Below, in pieces: positions 35,893 through 43,987 of a DNA stretch of 51,251 nucleotides; the first letter of the stretch is position 1, and each line of letters starts with the position of its first letter. The stretch comes from Thermoanaerobaculum sp. (lineage in GTDB: Bacteria; Acidobacteriota; Thermoanaerobaculia; Multivoradales; UBA5704): assembly GCA_021154885.1 (NCBI GenBank), contig JAJKHS010000074.1:1-51251 (forward strand), given 5' to 3'. A program made the position numbers and the translations under genes. Under the pieces are notes generated by a model. That model was not told the DNA's origin and did no database searches. It was given only the letters and a program-made list of their open reading frames with translations.

Positions 35893-36025
35893 TGGCTCAG
35901 AGGGTCGGGGCGGCAAGGAACCTCTCCAGATACCTCACCTCCCGCTCCCGTCGCCCAGATCGGGCAAGCTCCGCCTTGGCCTCCTCGCCGGGAGTTGCTG
36001 GGACTGAGACCATCAGGGCCAGGCC

Positions 36026-36059
36026 GAGACGCCCCGCGGAGTTCCCCACGGGGCGTCTC
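36026..36059. repeat. Perfect 11-bp inverted repeat (hairpin)
   Basis: GAGACGCCCCG (36026-36036) and CGGGGCGTCTC (36049-36059) pair perfectly with a 12-base loop. It sits in the same spacer as the 31-bp inverted repeat. It could be a terminator or a second dispersed palindromic element. No T-run follows on the plus strand. Confidence 0.7.
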
Positions 36060-36106
36060 TACAATGGGATGGCAGGACGGCTCACCCTATAGACGAACGC
36101 CAATGA

Positions 36107-36135
36107 TTGACTTTCCGGCAGCATCCCCATAAAAT
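36107..36135 (+). promoter_or_regulatory. Candidate sigma-70 promoter of the secreted repeat protein
   Basis: TTGACT (36107-36112), a 17-base spacer and TAAAAT (36130-36135) match the consensus at five of six positions each. It lies 117 bases before ATG 36252. Confidence 0.65.
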
Positions 36136-36251
36136 CCCCCAAAGTTCACGTAATACTTGAAGGGTGACCGTATAGGTCCGCGTCCTTCGGCTGTTTCCGA
36201 CGATTCACACCGGGGTTGCAGGGCGGAGGGGTTGTGGAGGAGGTAGGAGCA

Positions 36252-37490
36252 ATGAAGCGCAACGTCATCCTGTTTGTGCTCGCTTTGGCCGTGCTGGCCG
36301 CGGCTCCGGCGTTCGCGGCGGCGCCGTTCGGCTGGTTCGGCGGCATCCTGGGCGCGGTCGACAATGCCGGGTCGGGGGTCATCCCGGTGGCCGGCTGGGC
36401 GCTCGACGACAACGGCATCCAGAACGTCGACATCCTGGTGGACGGGGCCGTCGTGGGACGGGCCTTCTACGGCATGGCCTGGGAGGGGGTGGCGGCGAGG
36501 TACCCCAACTTCCCCGACTCGGCGCTGCCCGGCTTCGGTTTACTGCTCGATTCCACCCGCTTCCTGAACGGCCGCCACACCGTGCAGCCACGGGTGCGCA
36601 GCCGTGCCGGCGAGGTGGCCCTCCTGGAGCCGCGGGTGATCCAGTTCACCAACAACGAGACCGTCCTGCTGCCCTTCGGCACCATCGAGTTCCCCAAGGC
36701 TCATGCCGAGCTGCGCGGCAACTGCGACCTGACGTCGCCGAACCGCCGCTTCAGCGTCATCTCCGGCTACGCCCTGGACCCCGGCCTCACCGATCTGGAC
36801 ACCGGCGTCGCCTACGTCCAGCTCTTCATCGATCGCGCCCTGGTGGCCGACACGGACCTCGACTGCGGCTCCTTCGACATCACGGGCGGCCTCACCGACT
36901 GCTACGGCCTGCGTCGCCAGGACGTCGAGCGGCAGTACCCGGGTCTCAAGGACAGCCCCCACAGCGGCTTCCGCTTCGTCCTCGACATCGGCGCGCTGGT
37001 GACCAGCCCGGAGCCCGGCGTGGTCGACGCGCCGTTCAACCAGGGCGCGCACATCCTGACCGTCCGCGCCGGCGACCACGCCGACCAGGTGCGCAATATC
37101 GCCGAGATCCCGGTCACCTTCTTCTGCGACCAGAACAACAGCAACGAGAATTCGTTCGGCGACATCGACGTGCCGGCCCGCGGGTTCATCTACAGCGGCG
37201 TCATCCAGACCACCGGCTGGGCCCTGGACTGGGAGGGGGTGAAGACTGTCTTCATCCAGGTGGACGGCAGCCTCGTCGGCGCCGCCAACTTCGGTATTCC
37301 AAGGCCGGACGTCGGCGAGCTGGCCTTCCACCCCGGCTATCCGGACAGCTCCGCCCCCGGCTGGCGGTTCGCCCTCGACACCCGGCAGTTCTCGGACGGC
37401 GAGCACTTCCTCGACGTGGTGGTGCTCGACAGCGCCGACATCCACACCATCATCGGCCGGCGCCGGTTCGTCATCGGCAACGGCCAGTAA
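36252..37490 (+). CDS. Secreted protein with three Ig-like repeats
   Basis: This 412-residue exported protein has a signal peptide (MKRNVILFVLALAVLAAAPA-FAA). ATG 36252 follows GAGGAGG. Three similar units of about 90-120 residues are visible. Each has a VxGWALDxxGI/V...VxILVDGxxVG pattern, then a PGF/GWxxxLDTxxFxxGxH segment (for example GWALDDNGIQNVDILVDG at the start and GWALDWEGVKTVFIQVDG near the end). These look like bacterial Ig-like or beta-sandwich modules, probably a cell-surface or secreted adhesin-like protein. Asn/Gln- and Cys-containing segments (FFCDQNNSNENS) lie between units 2 and 3. It is monocistronic and ends in a hairpin terminator. Confidence 0.75.
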   Translation: MKRNVILFVLALAVLAAAPAFAAAPFGWFGGILGAVDNAGSGVIPVAGWALDDNGIQNVDILVDGAVVGRAFYGMAWEGVAARYPNFPDSALPGFGLLLDSTRFLNGRHTVQPRVRSRAGEVALLEPRVIQFTNNETVLLPFGTIEFPKAHAELRGNCDLTSPNRRFSVISGYALDPGLTDLDTGVAYVQLFIDRALVADTDLDCGSFDITGGLTDCYGLRRQDVERQYPGLKDSPHSGFRFVLDIGALVTSPEPGVVDAPFNQGAHILTVRAGDHADQVRNIAEIPVTFFCDQNNSNENSFGDIDVPARGFIYSGVIQTTGWALDWEGVKTVFIQVDGSLVGAANFGIPRPDVGELAFHPGYPDSSAPGWRFALDTRQFSDGEHFLDVVVLDSADIHTIIGRRRFVIGNGQ

Positions 37491-37516
37491 ACCTGCGGCG
37501 CTGCCCGCGCTCCTCG

Positions 37517-37542
37517 AACGCCCCGTCGCACGACGGGGCGTT
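37517..37542 (+). terminator. Terminator after the Ig-like protein gene
   Basis: AACGCCCCGTCG (37517-37528) pairs perfectly with CGACGGGGCGTT (37531-37542) around a two-base loop and is followed by T. This is a strong hairpin in the plus direction, 27 bases after the stop codon. Confidence 0.85.
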
Positions 37543-37589
37543 TCATGCTCTCAGGCCATGTTTTTTCTCCGGTGCTATCCTTCGCGCGG

Positions 37590-38564
37590 ATGTCTGCGAT
37601 CGACCGGATCGTCTTCTTCGGCACACCTGAATTCGCGGTTCCCACCCTGGCGGCGCTGGTCGCGGCGGGGCGGGCTCCCGTGCGCGTCGTCACCCAGCCG
37701 GCGCGGCCCGCGGGGCGCGGCCAGAAGCCGCAGGACCCGCCGGTGGCCCGCTGGGCCCGCGAGCACGGTCTGCCGGTGATGCAGCCCGAGCGCGTGCGCG
37801 ATCCCGCGTTCCTGGCAGAGATCGCGGCGCTGGCCCCCGACGTGGCCGTAGTGGTGGCCTTCGGCCAGATCTTCCCCCGCGCCCTGCTCGACCTGCCGCG
37901 GCATGGCTGCGTCAACCTCCACGCCTCGCTGCTGCCGCGCTGGCGCGGCGCCTCGCCCATCCAGGCCGCGGTGGCGGCCGGCGACGCGCGGACGGGGGTC
38001 GCCACGATGCTGATGGAGGCGGGGCTCGACACCGGCCCGATCCTCCTCGAAGAGGCGACGGACATCGGGCCGCGGGAGACCGCCGGCGAGCTCGCCCGGC
38101 GGCTGGCCGACGCTGGCGGCGGGCTCATGGTGCGGACTCTGCAAGAGCTGGAGCGGGGGAGCCTCGCGCCCCGCCCCCAGCCGCCGGAAGGGGCGACCTA
38201 CGCGCCGCGCCTGATCCGGGAGAGCGGCCGGATCGACTGGTCGCTCACCGCGCTCGAGATCCACCACCGGCTCCGCGCGTATACCCCATGGCCGGGGCTG
38301 ACGGCCGAGCTGCGGGGCGCGCCGGTGAAGATCGTGGCCGCGGCGGTGCTGGACGGCAGTCTGATCGCGACGAGTGCGGGCCTGGATGCCGGCCCGGGGA
38401 CGTACCTGGGCTTGCGGGAAGGGCTGCTCGCCGTGGCTTGCGGCGGCGGCGTCCTCGGTAGTGTCCTCGGAATTGTGGAGCTGCAACGCCCGGGCAAGCG
38501 GGCCCTCCGCGCCCCCGACTTCGCCAACGGCGAGCGCCTGCAGGCGGGAGAGAGGTTCTCCTGA
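37590..38564 (+). CDS. fmt: Methionyl-tRNA formyltransferase
   Basis: This 324-residue enzyme formylates initiator Met-tRNA with 10-formyl-tetrahydrofolate. It begins RIVFFGTPEFAVPTLAALV, and residues of the active site are in NLHASLLPRWRGASPIQ and LDTGPIL. The C-terminal OB-like tRNA-binding region follows IDWSLTALEIHHRLRAYTPWPG. The start ATG 37590 was chosen because the usual N-terminus begins a few residues before the first strand; the in-frame extension to 37545 is spurious. It lies 14 bases upstream of rsmB, which is often its neighbour. Confidence 0.95.
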   Translation: MSAIDRIVFFGTPEFAVPTLAALVAAGRAPVRVVTQPARPAGRGQKPQDPPVARWAREHGLPVMQPERVRDPAFLAEIAALAPDVAVVVAFGQIFPRALLDLPRHGCVNLHASLLPRWRGASPIQAAVAAGDARTGVATMLMEAGLDTGPILLEEATDIGPRETAGELARRLADAGGGLMVRTLQELERGSLAPRPQPPEGATYAPRLIRESGRIDWSLTALEIHHRLRAYTPWPGLTAELRGAPVKIVAAAVLDGSLIATSAGLDAGPGTYLGLREGLLAVACGGGVLGSVLGIVELQRPGKRALRAPDFANGERLQAGERFS

Positions 38565-38578
38565 GCGGCCCGAACAAA

Positions 38579-39982
38579 ATGTCGAAGCGTCACTTCGCCC
38601 CACCCCCCCAGGCCCAGACCGACGCCGGCCGCGGCCGGGCGCCCCGGCGGACGCCGCAGGACAACGTGCGCGCCGCCGCCGCCTGGGTGCTCGAGCGGAC
38701 TCTCCAGTCGCTGGCTCCGGCCGACTCATTCCTGGAGAGCGCCCTGCCGCGCTTCGACGAGCGCGACCAGGGGCTGCTGCGCGAATTGGTGATGGGGAGC
38801 CTGCGCTGGCTGCGCCGCCTCGACCACATCATCGCCGTGGCGAGCAACCGCTCGTTCTCCCAGATCGAGGCGCCGCTCCACGCGCCGTTGCGCGTGGCCA
38901 TCTACCAGCTCCTGTTCCTCGACCGCGTCCCGGCCCACGCCGCCGTGCACGAGGCGGTGGAGCAGGCGCACCAGGTCACCCACCGCGGCGGCGCCAGCTT
39001 CGTCAACGGCGTGCTGCGCCGCATCGCCCGGGCGCCGCGGCTGGAGGACTGGCCGGTCGAGGACACCGATCCGGTGCGGCGGCTGGCGATCGAGAAGAGC
39101 CATCCCGACTTCCTGGTGGCGCGCTGGCTGGAGCGCTTCGGCACCGCGCGCACCCTCGACCTGCTCGACGCCAACAACCGGGCCAAGCCCATGCAGGTCC
39201 TCGCCTTCCGCGACCGCGGCGGGCGCGAGCTGCTGGCCGAGGCGCTGATCGACGAGGGATTGGAGGTGGAGCCCGCCGTGCTCTCCCCCCTGGGACTGAT
39301 CGTCCGCCGCGGGAATCCTCTGACCTCGGCCGCCTTCCGGCGCGGTGAGCTCTATGTGCAGGACGAGGCGAGCCAGGCCGCCGCCCTCCTCCCGCCGCCG
39401 CTCCCGGGCGAGACCATTCTCGACGCCGCGGCGGCGCCGGGCGGCAAGAGCTTCTCCCTCCTCGCCGCGGAGCCGCGGGTGCGTCTCACCCTGGCCGACG
39501 TCTCCCTGGGGCGCGCCCGCGCGCTGCGCGCCAACCTGCGGCGGCTGCGTCGCCCCCTGCCGCTGGCCATGGCCGATGCCGGCGCGCCCCCCTTCCGGCG
39601 GCCGTTCGACCGCGTCGTGCTCGACCTCCCCTGCACCGGCACGGGGACGCTGCGCCGGCATCCGGAGATCAAGTGGCGGATCAGCGAAGAGGAGATCGGC
39701 CGCCTCTCGCGCCAGGCCCTGCGCCTGCTGGAGGGCGCCGCGCCCCTGGTGGCCCCCGGCGGCCGGCTGGTGGCCATCACCTGCTCGCTGGAGCGCGAGG
39801 AGAACGAGGACGTCGTGGCACGCTTTTTAGCAACTCATCCGGAATACGCCCCCCTGCCGCTCGCCGGCCTGCTGGAAAAGCCCGTGGCGGCTGGCGTCAC
39901 GGGTCCCGGGGCGTGGCGGATCCTCACCGGCGCGGACCACGATGGCTTCTCGGTCCACGTGCTCGCGAAAGCCCGGATCTAG
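38579..39982 (+). CDS. rsmB: 16S rRNA (cytosine-C5)-methyltransferase, RsmB/NOP family
   Basis: This 467-residue protein starts at ATG 38579. The N-terminal NusB-like RNA-binding domain (about 22-160) is visible in RAAAAWVLERTLQ...LLRELVMGSLRWLRRLDHII. The SAM-binding motif is DAAAAPGGKS near residue 281. The catalytic cysteine motifs are DLPCTGTG and the later TCSLEREENEDVV. The enzyme methylates C967 of 16S rRNA in E. coli. It follows fmt closely, as in many genomes. Confidence 0.94.
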   Translation: MSKRHFAPPPQAQTDAGRGRAPRRTPQDNVRAAAAWVLERTLQSLAPADSFLESALPRFDERDQGLLRELVMGSLRWLRRLDHIIAVASNRSFSQIEAPLHAPLRVAIYQLLFLDRVPAHAAVHEAVEQAHQVTHRGGASFVNGVLRRIARAPRLEDWPVEDTDPVRRLAIEKSHPDFLVARWLERFGTARTLDLLDANNRAKPMQVLAFRDRGGRELLAEALIDEGLEVEPAVLSPLGLIVRRGNPLTSAAFRRGELYVQDEASQAAALLPPPLPGETILDAAAAPGGKSFSLLAAEPRVRLTLADVSLGRARALRANLRRLRRPLPLAMADAGAPPFRRPFDRVVLDLPCTGTGTLRRHPEIKWRISEEEIGRLSRQALRLLEGAAPLVAPGGRLVAITCSLEREENEDVVARFLATHPEYAPLPLAGLLEKPVAAGVTGPGAWRILTGADHDGFSVHVLAKARI

Positions 39983-40007
39983 GCGGCTCCGGAGCTCCCC
40001 GGCCGTA

Positions 40008-40036
40008 TTGACAGCCCCCCCGCGTTGTCTTATCGT
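40008..40036 (+). promoter_or_regulatory. Sigma-70 promoter of the HU gene
   Basis: TTGACA (40008-40013) and TATCGT (40031-40036) are separated by 17 bases. The -35 is perfect. The HU start codon follows 48 bases downstream, with AAGGAGGAGAG just before ATG. Confidence 0.85.
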
Positions 40037-40083
40037 TTCTGGCAGTCACTTTCGTTCAATAAAACGACTGAAGGAGGAGAGAG

Positions 40084-40383
40084 ATGGCTGGCAAGGCTGA
40101 CCTGGTGAATAGTATTGTGGACGCCGTCGAGGGCATTTCCCGCCGGCAGGCCACCGCGGCATTCGAAGCAGTGTTCTCGGCGATCACGGACGCGCTGAAG
40201 GCCGGCGAGTCCGCCAAGGTTCCCGCCTTTGGCAGCTTCGGCGTGGCGGAGCGCGGCGCGCGCAAGGGGCGCAATCCCGCCACCGGCGAGGCCATCACGA
40301 TCAAGGCCAGCAAGACCGTGCGCTTCAAGGCCGGCAAAGAGCTCAAGGAGAGCGTCAACGTCAAGAAGCGGGGCCGCAAGTAG
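40084..40383 (+). CDS. hup: HU-family histone-like DNA-binding protein
   Basis: This 99-residue protein has a strong ribosome site (AAGGAGGAGAG). It begins AGKADLVNSIVDAVEG; the core reads AFEAVFSAITDALKAGESAKVPAFGSFGVAERGARKGRNPATGEAITIKASKTVRFKAGKELKE. GSFGVAER and RNPATGE are hallmark HU arm segments that contact DNA. It forms dimers that bend DNA. A C-terminal lysine-rich tail (VNVKKRGRK) extends slightly past typical HU. Confidence 0.97.
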   Translation: MAGKADLVNSIVDAVEGISRRQATAAFEAVFSAITDALKAGESAKVPAFGSFGVAERGARKGRNPATGEAITIKASKTVRFKAGKELKESVNVKKRGRK

Positions 40384-40400
40384 GCCGCGAAAATCACAGC

Positions 40401-40495
40401 CAGGGACGGCAGGGGCTTCAGGGACAGCAGGGACTGGAAGAGAAATCGTCGTTTCTCGTCCCTGCTGTCGCTGTAGTCCCTGTAGTCCCTGTTTC
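40401..40495. terminator. CAGGGAC-repeat hairpin between HU and glycosyltransferase genes
   Basis: GACAGCAGGGA (40423-40433) pairs perfectly with TCCCTGCTGTC (40459-40469); outer parts again use CAGGGAC repeats. It sits between convergent genes, like 23457-23544, and shares the same core. It is a likely bidirectional terminator or a member of a repeat family. Confidence 0.65.
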
Positions 40496-40503
40496 GGGGC
40501 CCT

Positions 40504-41184
40504 CTACCGGATCTGCCGGTACAGCCGCGCCAGCCGGTGCGGCGAGACGCCGCAGAAGAACAGCAGCCAGATCAGCCAGTTGATCGCCACCGTGCGCACG
40601 GAGCCCAGCTCGAGGAAGCGGCGGGCGCCGGTGGTGACGGGCTCTGCGATGATGGCGAAGCCCGGCAGCCGCCGCAGGCGCCGCATGAAGTCGACGTCCT
40701 CCAGCAGCGGCCAGTCGGGGAAGCCGCCCAACCGCTCGAAAGTCTCCCGCGTGGCCCATTGCGCCTGGTCGCCGAGCGGCACGCGCAGCCACCGCGTGCG
40801 GCGATTGACGAGCCACGAGCCCAGCCGCTGCATCGGGCGGTCCGCATCGAAGCGCAGGAAGAAGGCGCCTCCCGGCGCGCCACGGGCCGCGGCCGCGCGC
40901 ACCGCCTCGGCGCCTCCCGGCGGCAGCGTGGTGTCGGCGTGGAGGAAGAGGAGGATCTCGGCCTGCGCCGTCGCGGCGCCGCGATTGAGCTGAATACCCC
41001 GGCCCGGCGGCCCGGTGACGACGCGGGCCCCCAGCGACCGCGCCATCTCCACCGTGCCGTCCCGGCTGCCGCCGTCCGAGACGATCACCTCGTCGGCGAC
41101 CGCCAGTGCGGCAGGCAGAAAGCGGCGCACGGTGTCCTCTTCTTCGAGAGTGGGCACCACGATCGCCAGTCGCATGGGGTCCAA
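40504..41184 (-). CDS. Family 2 glycosyltransferase
   Basis: This 226-residue protein is a compact GT-A glycosyltransferase of the TIGR04283 type. It reads MRLAIVVPTLEEEDTVRRFLPAAL near the N-terminus, then VSDGGSRDGTVEMARSLGARV, and the DxD-type LLFLHADTTLPPGG. Acceptor and donor are unknown; it may glycosylate envelope lipids or carotenoid-like compounds. The C-terminal hydrophobic stretch (VAINWLIWLLFFCGVSP) could anchor it to the membrane. The start is ATG 41184; ATG 41175 is an alternative. Confidence 0.9.
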   Translation of the reverse strand: MDPMRLAIVVPTLEEEDTVRRFLPAALAVADEVIVSDGGSRDGTVEMARSLGARVVTGPPGRGIQLNRGAATAQAEILLFLHADTTLPPGGAEAVRAAAARGAPGGAFFLRFDADRPMQRLGSWLVNRRTRWLRVPLGDQAQWATRETFERLGGFPDWPLLEDVDFMRRLRRLPGFAIIAEPVTTGARRFLELGSVRTVAINWLIWLLFFCGVSPHRLARLYRQIR

Positions 41185-41239
41185 GATGGCGAAATGCTAG
41201 CATGCCGGGGCCAGTTAGACCGTTGGGAGATGTCGCCTC

Positions 41240-41716
41240 ATGAGCTCGCAAGGTTCCTTCAGCCATCTCGATCCCCAGGGCAGTGCCCACATGGTGGACG
41301 TGTCCGAGAAGCCCGTCACCCGGCGCGTGGCCCAAGCCTCCTGCCGCGTGCTGCTCTCCGCCCAGACCCTGATCCGGCTGGCCAATCTCCCCAAGGGGGA
41401 CGCCTTCGCCGTGGCCCGCCTCGCCGGCATCCAGGCGGCCAAGCGCACCTCCGAGCTGATTCCCCTGGCCCACCAGATCCCCCTCGACCAGGTGGAGATC
41501 GAGATCGCGCCCATTCCCGAGGGGGTCGTCATCCACAGCCACGTCGTGGTCAACGCCCGCACCGGCGCCGAGATGGAGGCCCTGGTCGCCTGCTCGACCG
41601 CGGCCCTGGCCCTCTACGACATGGTCAAGGCGCTGGAGAAGGGCGCCGTCATCACCGACCTGCGCCTCGACGCCAAGAGCGGCGGGCGGACGGGCGTGTT
41701 CCGGCGGGACGGATGA
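41240..41716 (+). CDS. moaC: Cyclic pyranopterin monophosphate synthase
   Basis: This 158-residue enzyme acts in molybdenum cofactor biosynthesis, making cyclic pyranopterin monophosphate from the MoaA product. Motifs include GSAHMVDVSEKPVTRRVAQA, AKRTSELIPLAHQIPLDQVE and ALVACSTAALALYDMVKAL. The C-terminus is DLRLDAKSGGRTGVFRRDG, with the catalytic Lys in the AKSGG part. It overlaps namZ by 4 bases (ATGA), an unusual partnership for moaC. No moaA or moeA is nearby. Confidence 0.95.
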   Translation: MSSQGSFSHLDPQGSAHMVDVSEKPVTRRVAQASCRVLLSAQTLIRLANLPKGDAFAVARLAGIQAAKRTSELIPLAHQIPLDQVEIEIAPIPEGVVIHSHVVVNARTGAEMEALVACSTAALALYDMVKALEKGAVITDLRLDAKSGGRTGVFRRDG

Positions 41717-42927
41717 TCCGCACCGGCCTCGACCGCCTCCTCGCCCAGGCGGCGGACCGCCTCGCGGGGCGGCGCTACGGCGTGCTGGCCCATGGCGCGT
41801 CGATCACCGCGGCCGGCGTGCCCATCCACCTGGCTCTGGCGGCCAGCCCGGCGGGCCCGCCCCAGGCCCTGTTCGGACCCGAGCACGGCTACTATGGCGT
41901 CGAGCAGGACATGATCGCCGCCGAGAGCGGCCGTGACCCGTGGACGGGCGCGCCCATCGTCTCCCTCTACGGCGACTCCGAGCAGACCCTGCGGCCCTGT
42001 CCCACGGCGTTCCAGGGGCTCGACCTGCTGATCGTCGACCTTCAGGACGTGGGCTCCCGCTACTACACCTATGCGGCGACCGGCGTCTGGGCGGCCGAGG
42101 CGGCCATGGCGGCGGGGTGCGAGGTCTGGGTGCTCGACCGGCCCAACCCGCTGGGCGGCGTGGTGATCGAGGGCAACCTCCTGCAGCCGGGCTTCGAGTC
42201 GTTCGTGGGCGCCTTCCGCCTGCCGGTGCGCCACGGCCTCACCCTCGGCGAGCTGTTCCGCCTGGAGGCGCGCCGCCGGAGCTGGGCCGGCTCCCTCGTC
42301 CACTTCGCCGTCTGGTACATGGAGGGCTGGCAGCGCGCCATGTCCTGGAAGGAGACCGGCCTCCCCTGGGTGGCGCCGTCGCCCAATATGCCGACGCCGG
42401 CGACGGCCCTGGTCTACCCCGGCGGCTGCCTCGTCGAGGCCACCGAGCTCTCCGAGGGGCGGGGCACCACCCGGCCGTTCCAGCTCACGGGCGCCCCGTT
42501 CATCGATCCCAAGCGTCTGGCCGACTATCTCAACGGGCTCAACGAGCTCAACGGCCGCCGCCTGCCAGGCGTTGTCTTCATCCCCACGTATTACCGGCCC
42601 CAGTTCCAGAAGCACCGGGGAGCCATCTGCGGCGGCGTCGAGCTGCTGGTGACGGACCCCGCGGCTTTCCGCTCCTACCGCACCGGCGTCGAGCTGCTGG
42701 ACGCCATCCACCGCCTCTGGCCCGCGGAGTTCGCCTGGCGCGCGGCCCCCTACGAGTTCGTCTCCGAGATCCCGGCCATCGACCTCCTCACCGGCGGCCC
42801 TGAATGCCGCGAGGCGATCGAGCGGGGGACCGGCCTAAAAGACTGGCTCGCCACCTGGGGACCGGACGAACGGCAGTTCCGCGCCGAGCGCCGGGAGATC
42901 CTGCTTTATCCGGAGGAGGAGCCGTGA
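41713..42927 (+). CDS. namZ: Exo-beta-N-acetylmuramidase NamZ-like protein (DUF1343)
   Basis: This 404-residue protein matches the DUF1343/NamZ family, which removes terminal MurNAc residues from peptidoglycan. Typical segments are ALFGPEHGYYGVEQDM, VSLYGDSEQTL, VDLQDVGSRYYTYAATG, LDRPNPLGG, PLPVRHGLTLGELF (here RLPVRHGLTLGELF), WVAPSPNMPTPATALVYPG and LSEGRGTTRPFQL. It starts at ATG 41713, overlapping the moaC stop. No signal peptide is seen, so it would act in the cytoplasm or by a non-Sec route, for example in cell-wall recycling. Coupling to moaC is probably an accident of operon growth. Confidence 0.9.
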   Translation: MIRTGLDRLLAQAADRLAGRRYGVLAHGASITAAGVPIHLALAASPAGPPQALFGPEHGYYGVEQDMIAAESGRDPWTGAPIVSLYGDSEQTLRPCPTAFQGLDLLIVDLQDVGSRYYTYAATGVWAAEAAMAAGCEVWVLDRPNPLGGVVIEGNLLQPGFESFVGAFRLPVRHGLTLGELFRLEARRRSWAGSLVHFAVWYMEGWQRAMSWKETGLPWVAPSPNMPTPATALVYPGGCLVEATELSEGRGTTRPFQLTGAPFIDPKRLADYLNGLNELNGRRLPGVVFIPTYYRPQFQKHRGAICGGVELLVTDPAAFRSYRTGVELLDAIHRLWPAEFAWRAAPYEFVSEIPAIDLLTGGPECREAIERGTGLKDWLATWGPDERQFRAERREILLYPEEEP

Positions 42928-43379
42928 AGTCCCCCCACCTCCTGCGGGTGACGGCCTCCCCGGACCGCTTCGCCCCCCTGATCGCCGCCGCCCGTGCCCT
43001 GGACCTGCGCGTCGGCTGGCTCGACCTGCTCGCTCCGGACGCCGGACCCGATCCCATCCCCCCAGCTTTGGAGGCGGCGGCGGACCTGGGAGTCCTCCGC
43101 GCCGTCGCGGTGGGGGAGGGGAGAGCCGTCGCCGTGAAGCCCCTGCGGGGTCAGCCGGTCCTCAAGGACCTTCTCCGCGAGCACTTCCTCGGCTGCGCCC
43201 TCGTCCTGGTGCGGGGAGACGTGGACGCGCCGGCCCTGGAGCCCGAAGAGGATGGCTGGCGCCTCCTCCGCGCCGAAAACGCGACCCGCCGCCTCACCAC
43301 GGCCGAGCTCGCGGAGTCTCTGCGCAAGCCCCATCCCTGGGGCTCGAACACGGCTCCGGACACCGCGGTTTCGCTCTAG
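42924..43379 (+). CDS. Hypothetical protein downstream of NamZ
   Basis: This 151-residue protein starts at GTG 42924, overlapping the namZ stop (GTGA) with GGAGGAG upstream, so it is co-translated. No family is recognised. The sequence is Ala/Leu/Arg rich with a central VLVRGDVDAPALEPEEDGWRLLR segment; no membrane span or signal peptide is visible. Its position makes a role in muropeptide recycling or molybdopterin metabolism possible, but nothing in it shows which. Confidence 0.65.
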   Translation: MKSPHLLRVTASPDRFAPLIAAARALDLRVGWLDLLAPDAGPDPIPPALEAAADLGVLRAVAVGEGRAVAVKPLRGQPVLKDLLREHFLGCALVLVRGDVDAPALEPEEDGWRLLRAENATRRLTTAELAESLRKPHPWGSNTAPDTAVSL

Positions 43380-43436
43380 AGCTGCTGCTCGGTCGGGCCG
43401 GAGGGGGCGCTCCGGGCACTCCCCGCCGGACTGTGC

Positions 43437-43790
43437 TCAGTTGGCGATTTCCGGGTCCGCCTCTCCTGCGTCGGGCTCCCCGAGCAGGCGATGCAGATCC
43501 TCGACCAGGAGGTCGACGTCGCGAAGCGTCAGCTCGATCGAGAGACGCAGGCCGGCCAGGTTTTCGGTCAGGCTCGCCGGCAAGGCGACCTCGGGCGGCA
43601 GGCTCGCGGTGAGCTTCTGGAGCCGTGCACAGAGATCCGTGAGCTGCCCGGCCGTCTTCTGGGCACGCTCGCGAAAGTGAGGCGGCATGGCCTCTCTCTC
43701 GGCAACCTTGAGCAGATGATCGCGAGAGATGGGCACCGCCCAGACCAATTGCCGGAGCTGTTCTACGACCTCGCCATCCTTATCGTCCAT
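43437..43790 (-). CDS. Hypothetical coiled-coil protein
   Basis: This 117-residue minus-strand protein (ATG 43790) is helical throughout, with leucine spacing that suggests a coiled coil or helical bundle (LRQLVWAVPISRDHLLKVA, then LTENLAGLRLSIELTLRDVDLL). It carries an acidic C-terminus. No family is recognised and no partner is obvious. It sits between convergent and divergent genes on its own. Coding potential is supported by codon bias and by absence of a better alternative frame. Confidence 0.5.
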   Translation of the reverse strand: MDDKDGEVVEQLRQLVWAVPISRDHLLKVAEREAMPPHFRERAQKTAGQLTDLCARLQKLTASLPPEVALPASLTENLAGLRLSIELTLRDVDLLVEDLHRLLGEPDAGEADPEIAN

Positions 43791-43987
43791 CCGCGCTTCT
43801 CCTGTCTCGCGCCAATCGAGCCCGAAGGAATTCTAAGCTGAAACCCGGTCCCCTTCTCCCCCTTCCTGCGCACTCCTTGAAGGTATCCGCGCCTTCCGCG
43901 GGCCGCCTTGCCCCCGGGGAGGCGTTTTGCCACAATGCGGCATAGATGACAGGGGTCCCTTCTTGACCCCGGCGAGCGAGGTGTTGC

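Larger units (their letters stand above)
35734..36251. other. Intergenic region with inverted repeats and small fragment
   Basis: This 518-base spacer contains no convincing full gene. It holds a 31-bp inverted repeat (35794-35892), a second perfect hairpin (36026-36059) and a promoter (36107-36135). On the minus strand 35897-36013 could encode 38 residues (MVSVPATPGEEAKAELARSG, ending RFLAAPTL), which may be a gene remnant. Confidence in that fragment is low. Confidence 0.5.
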
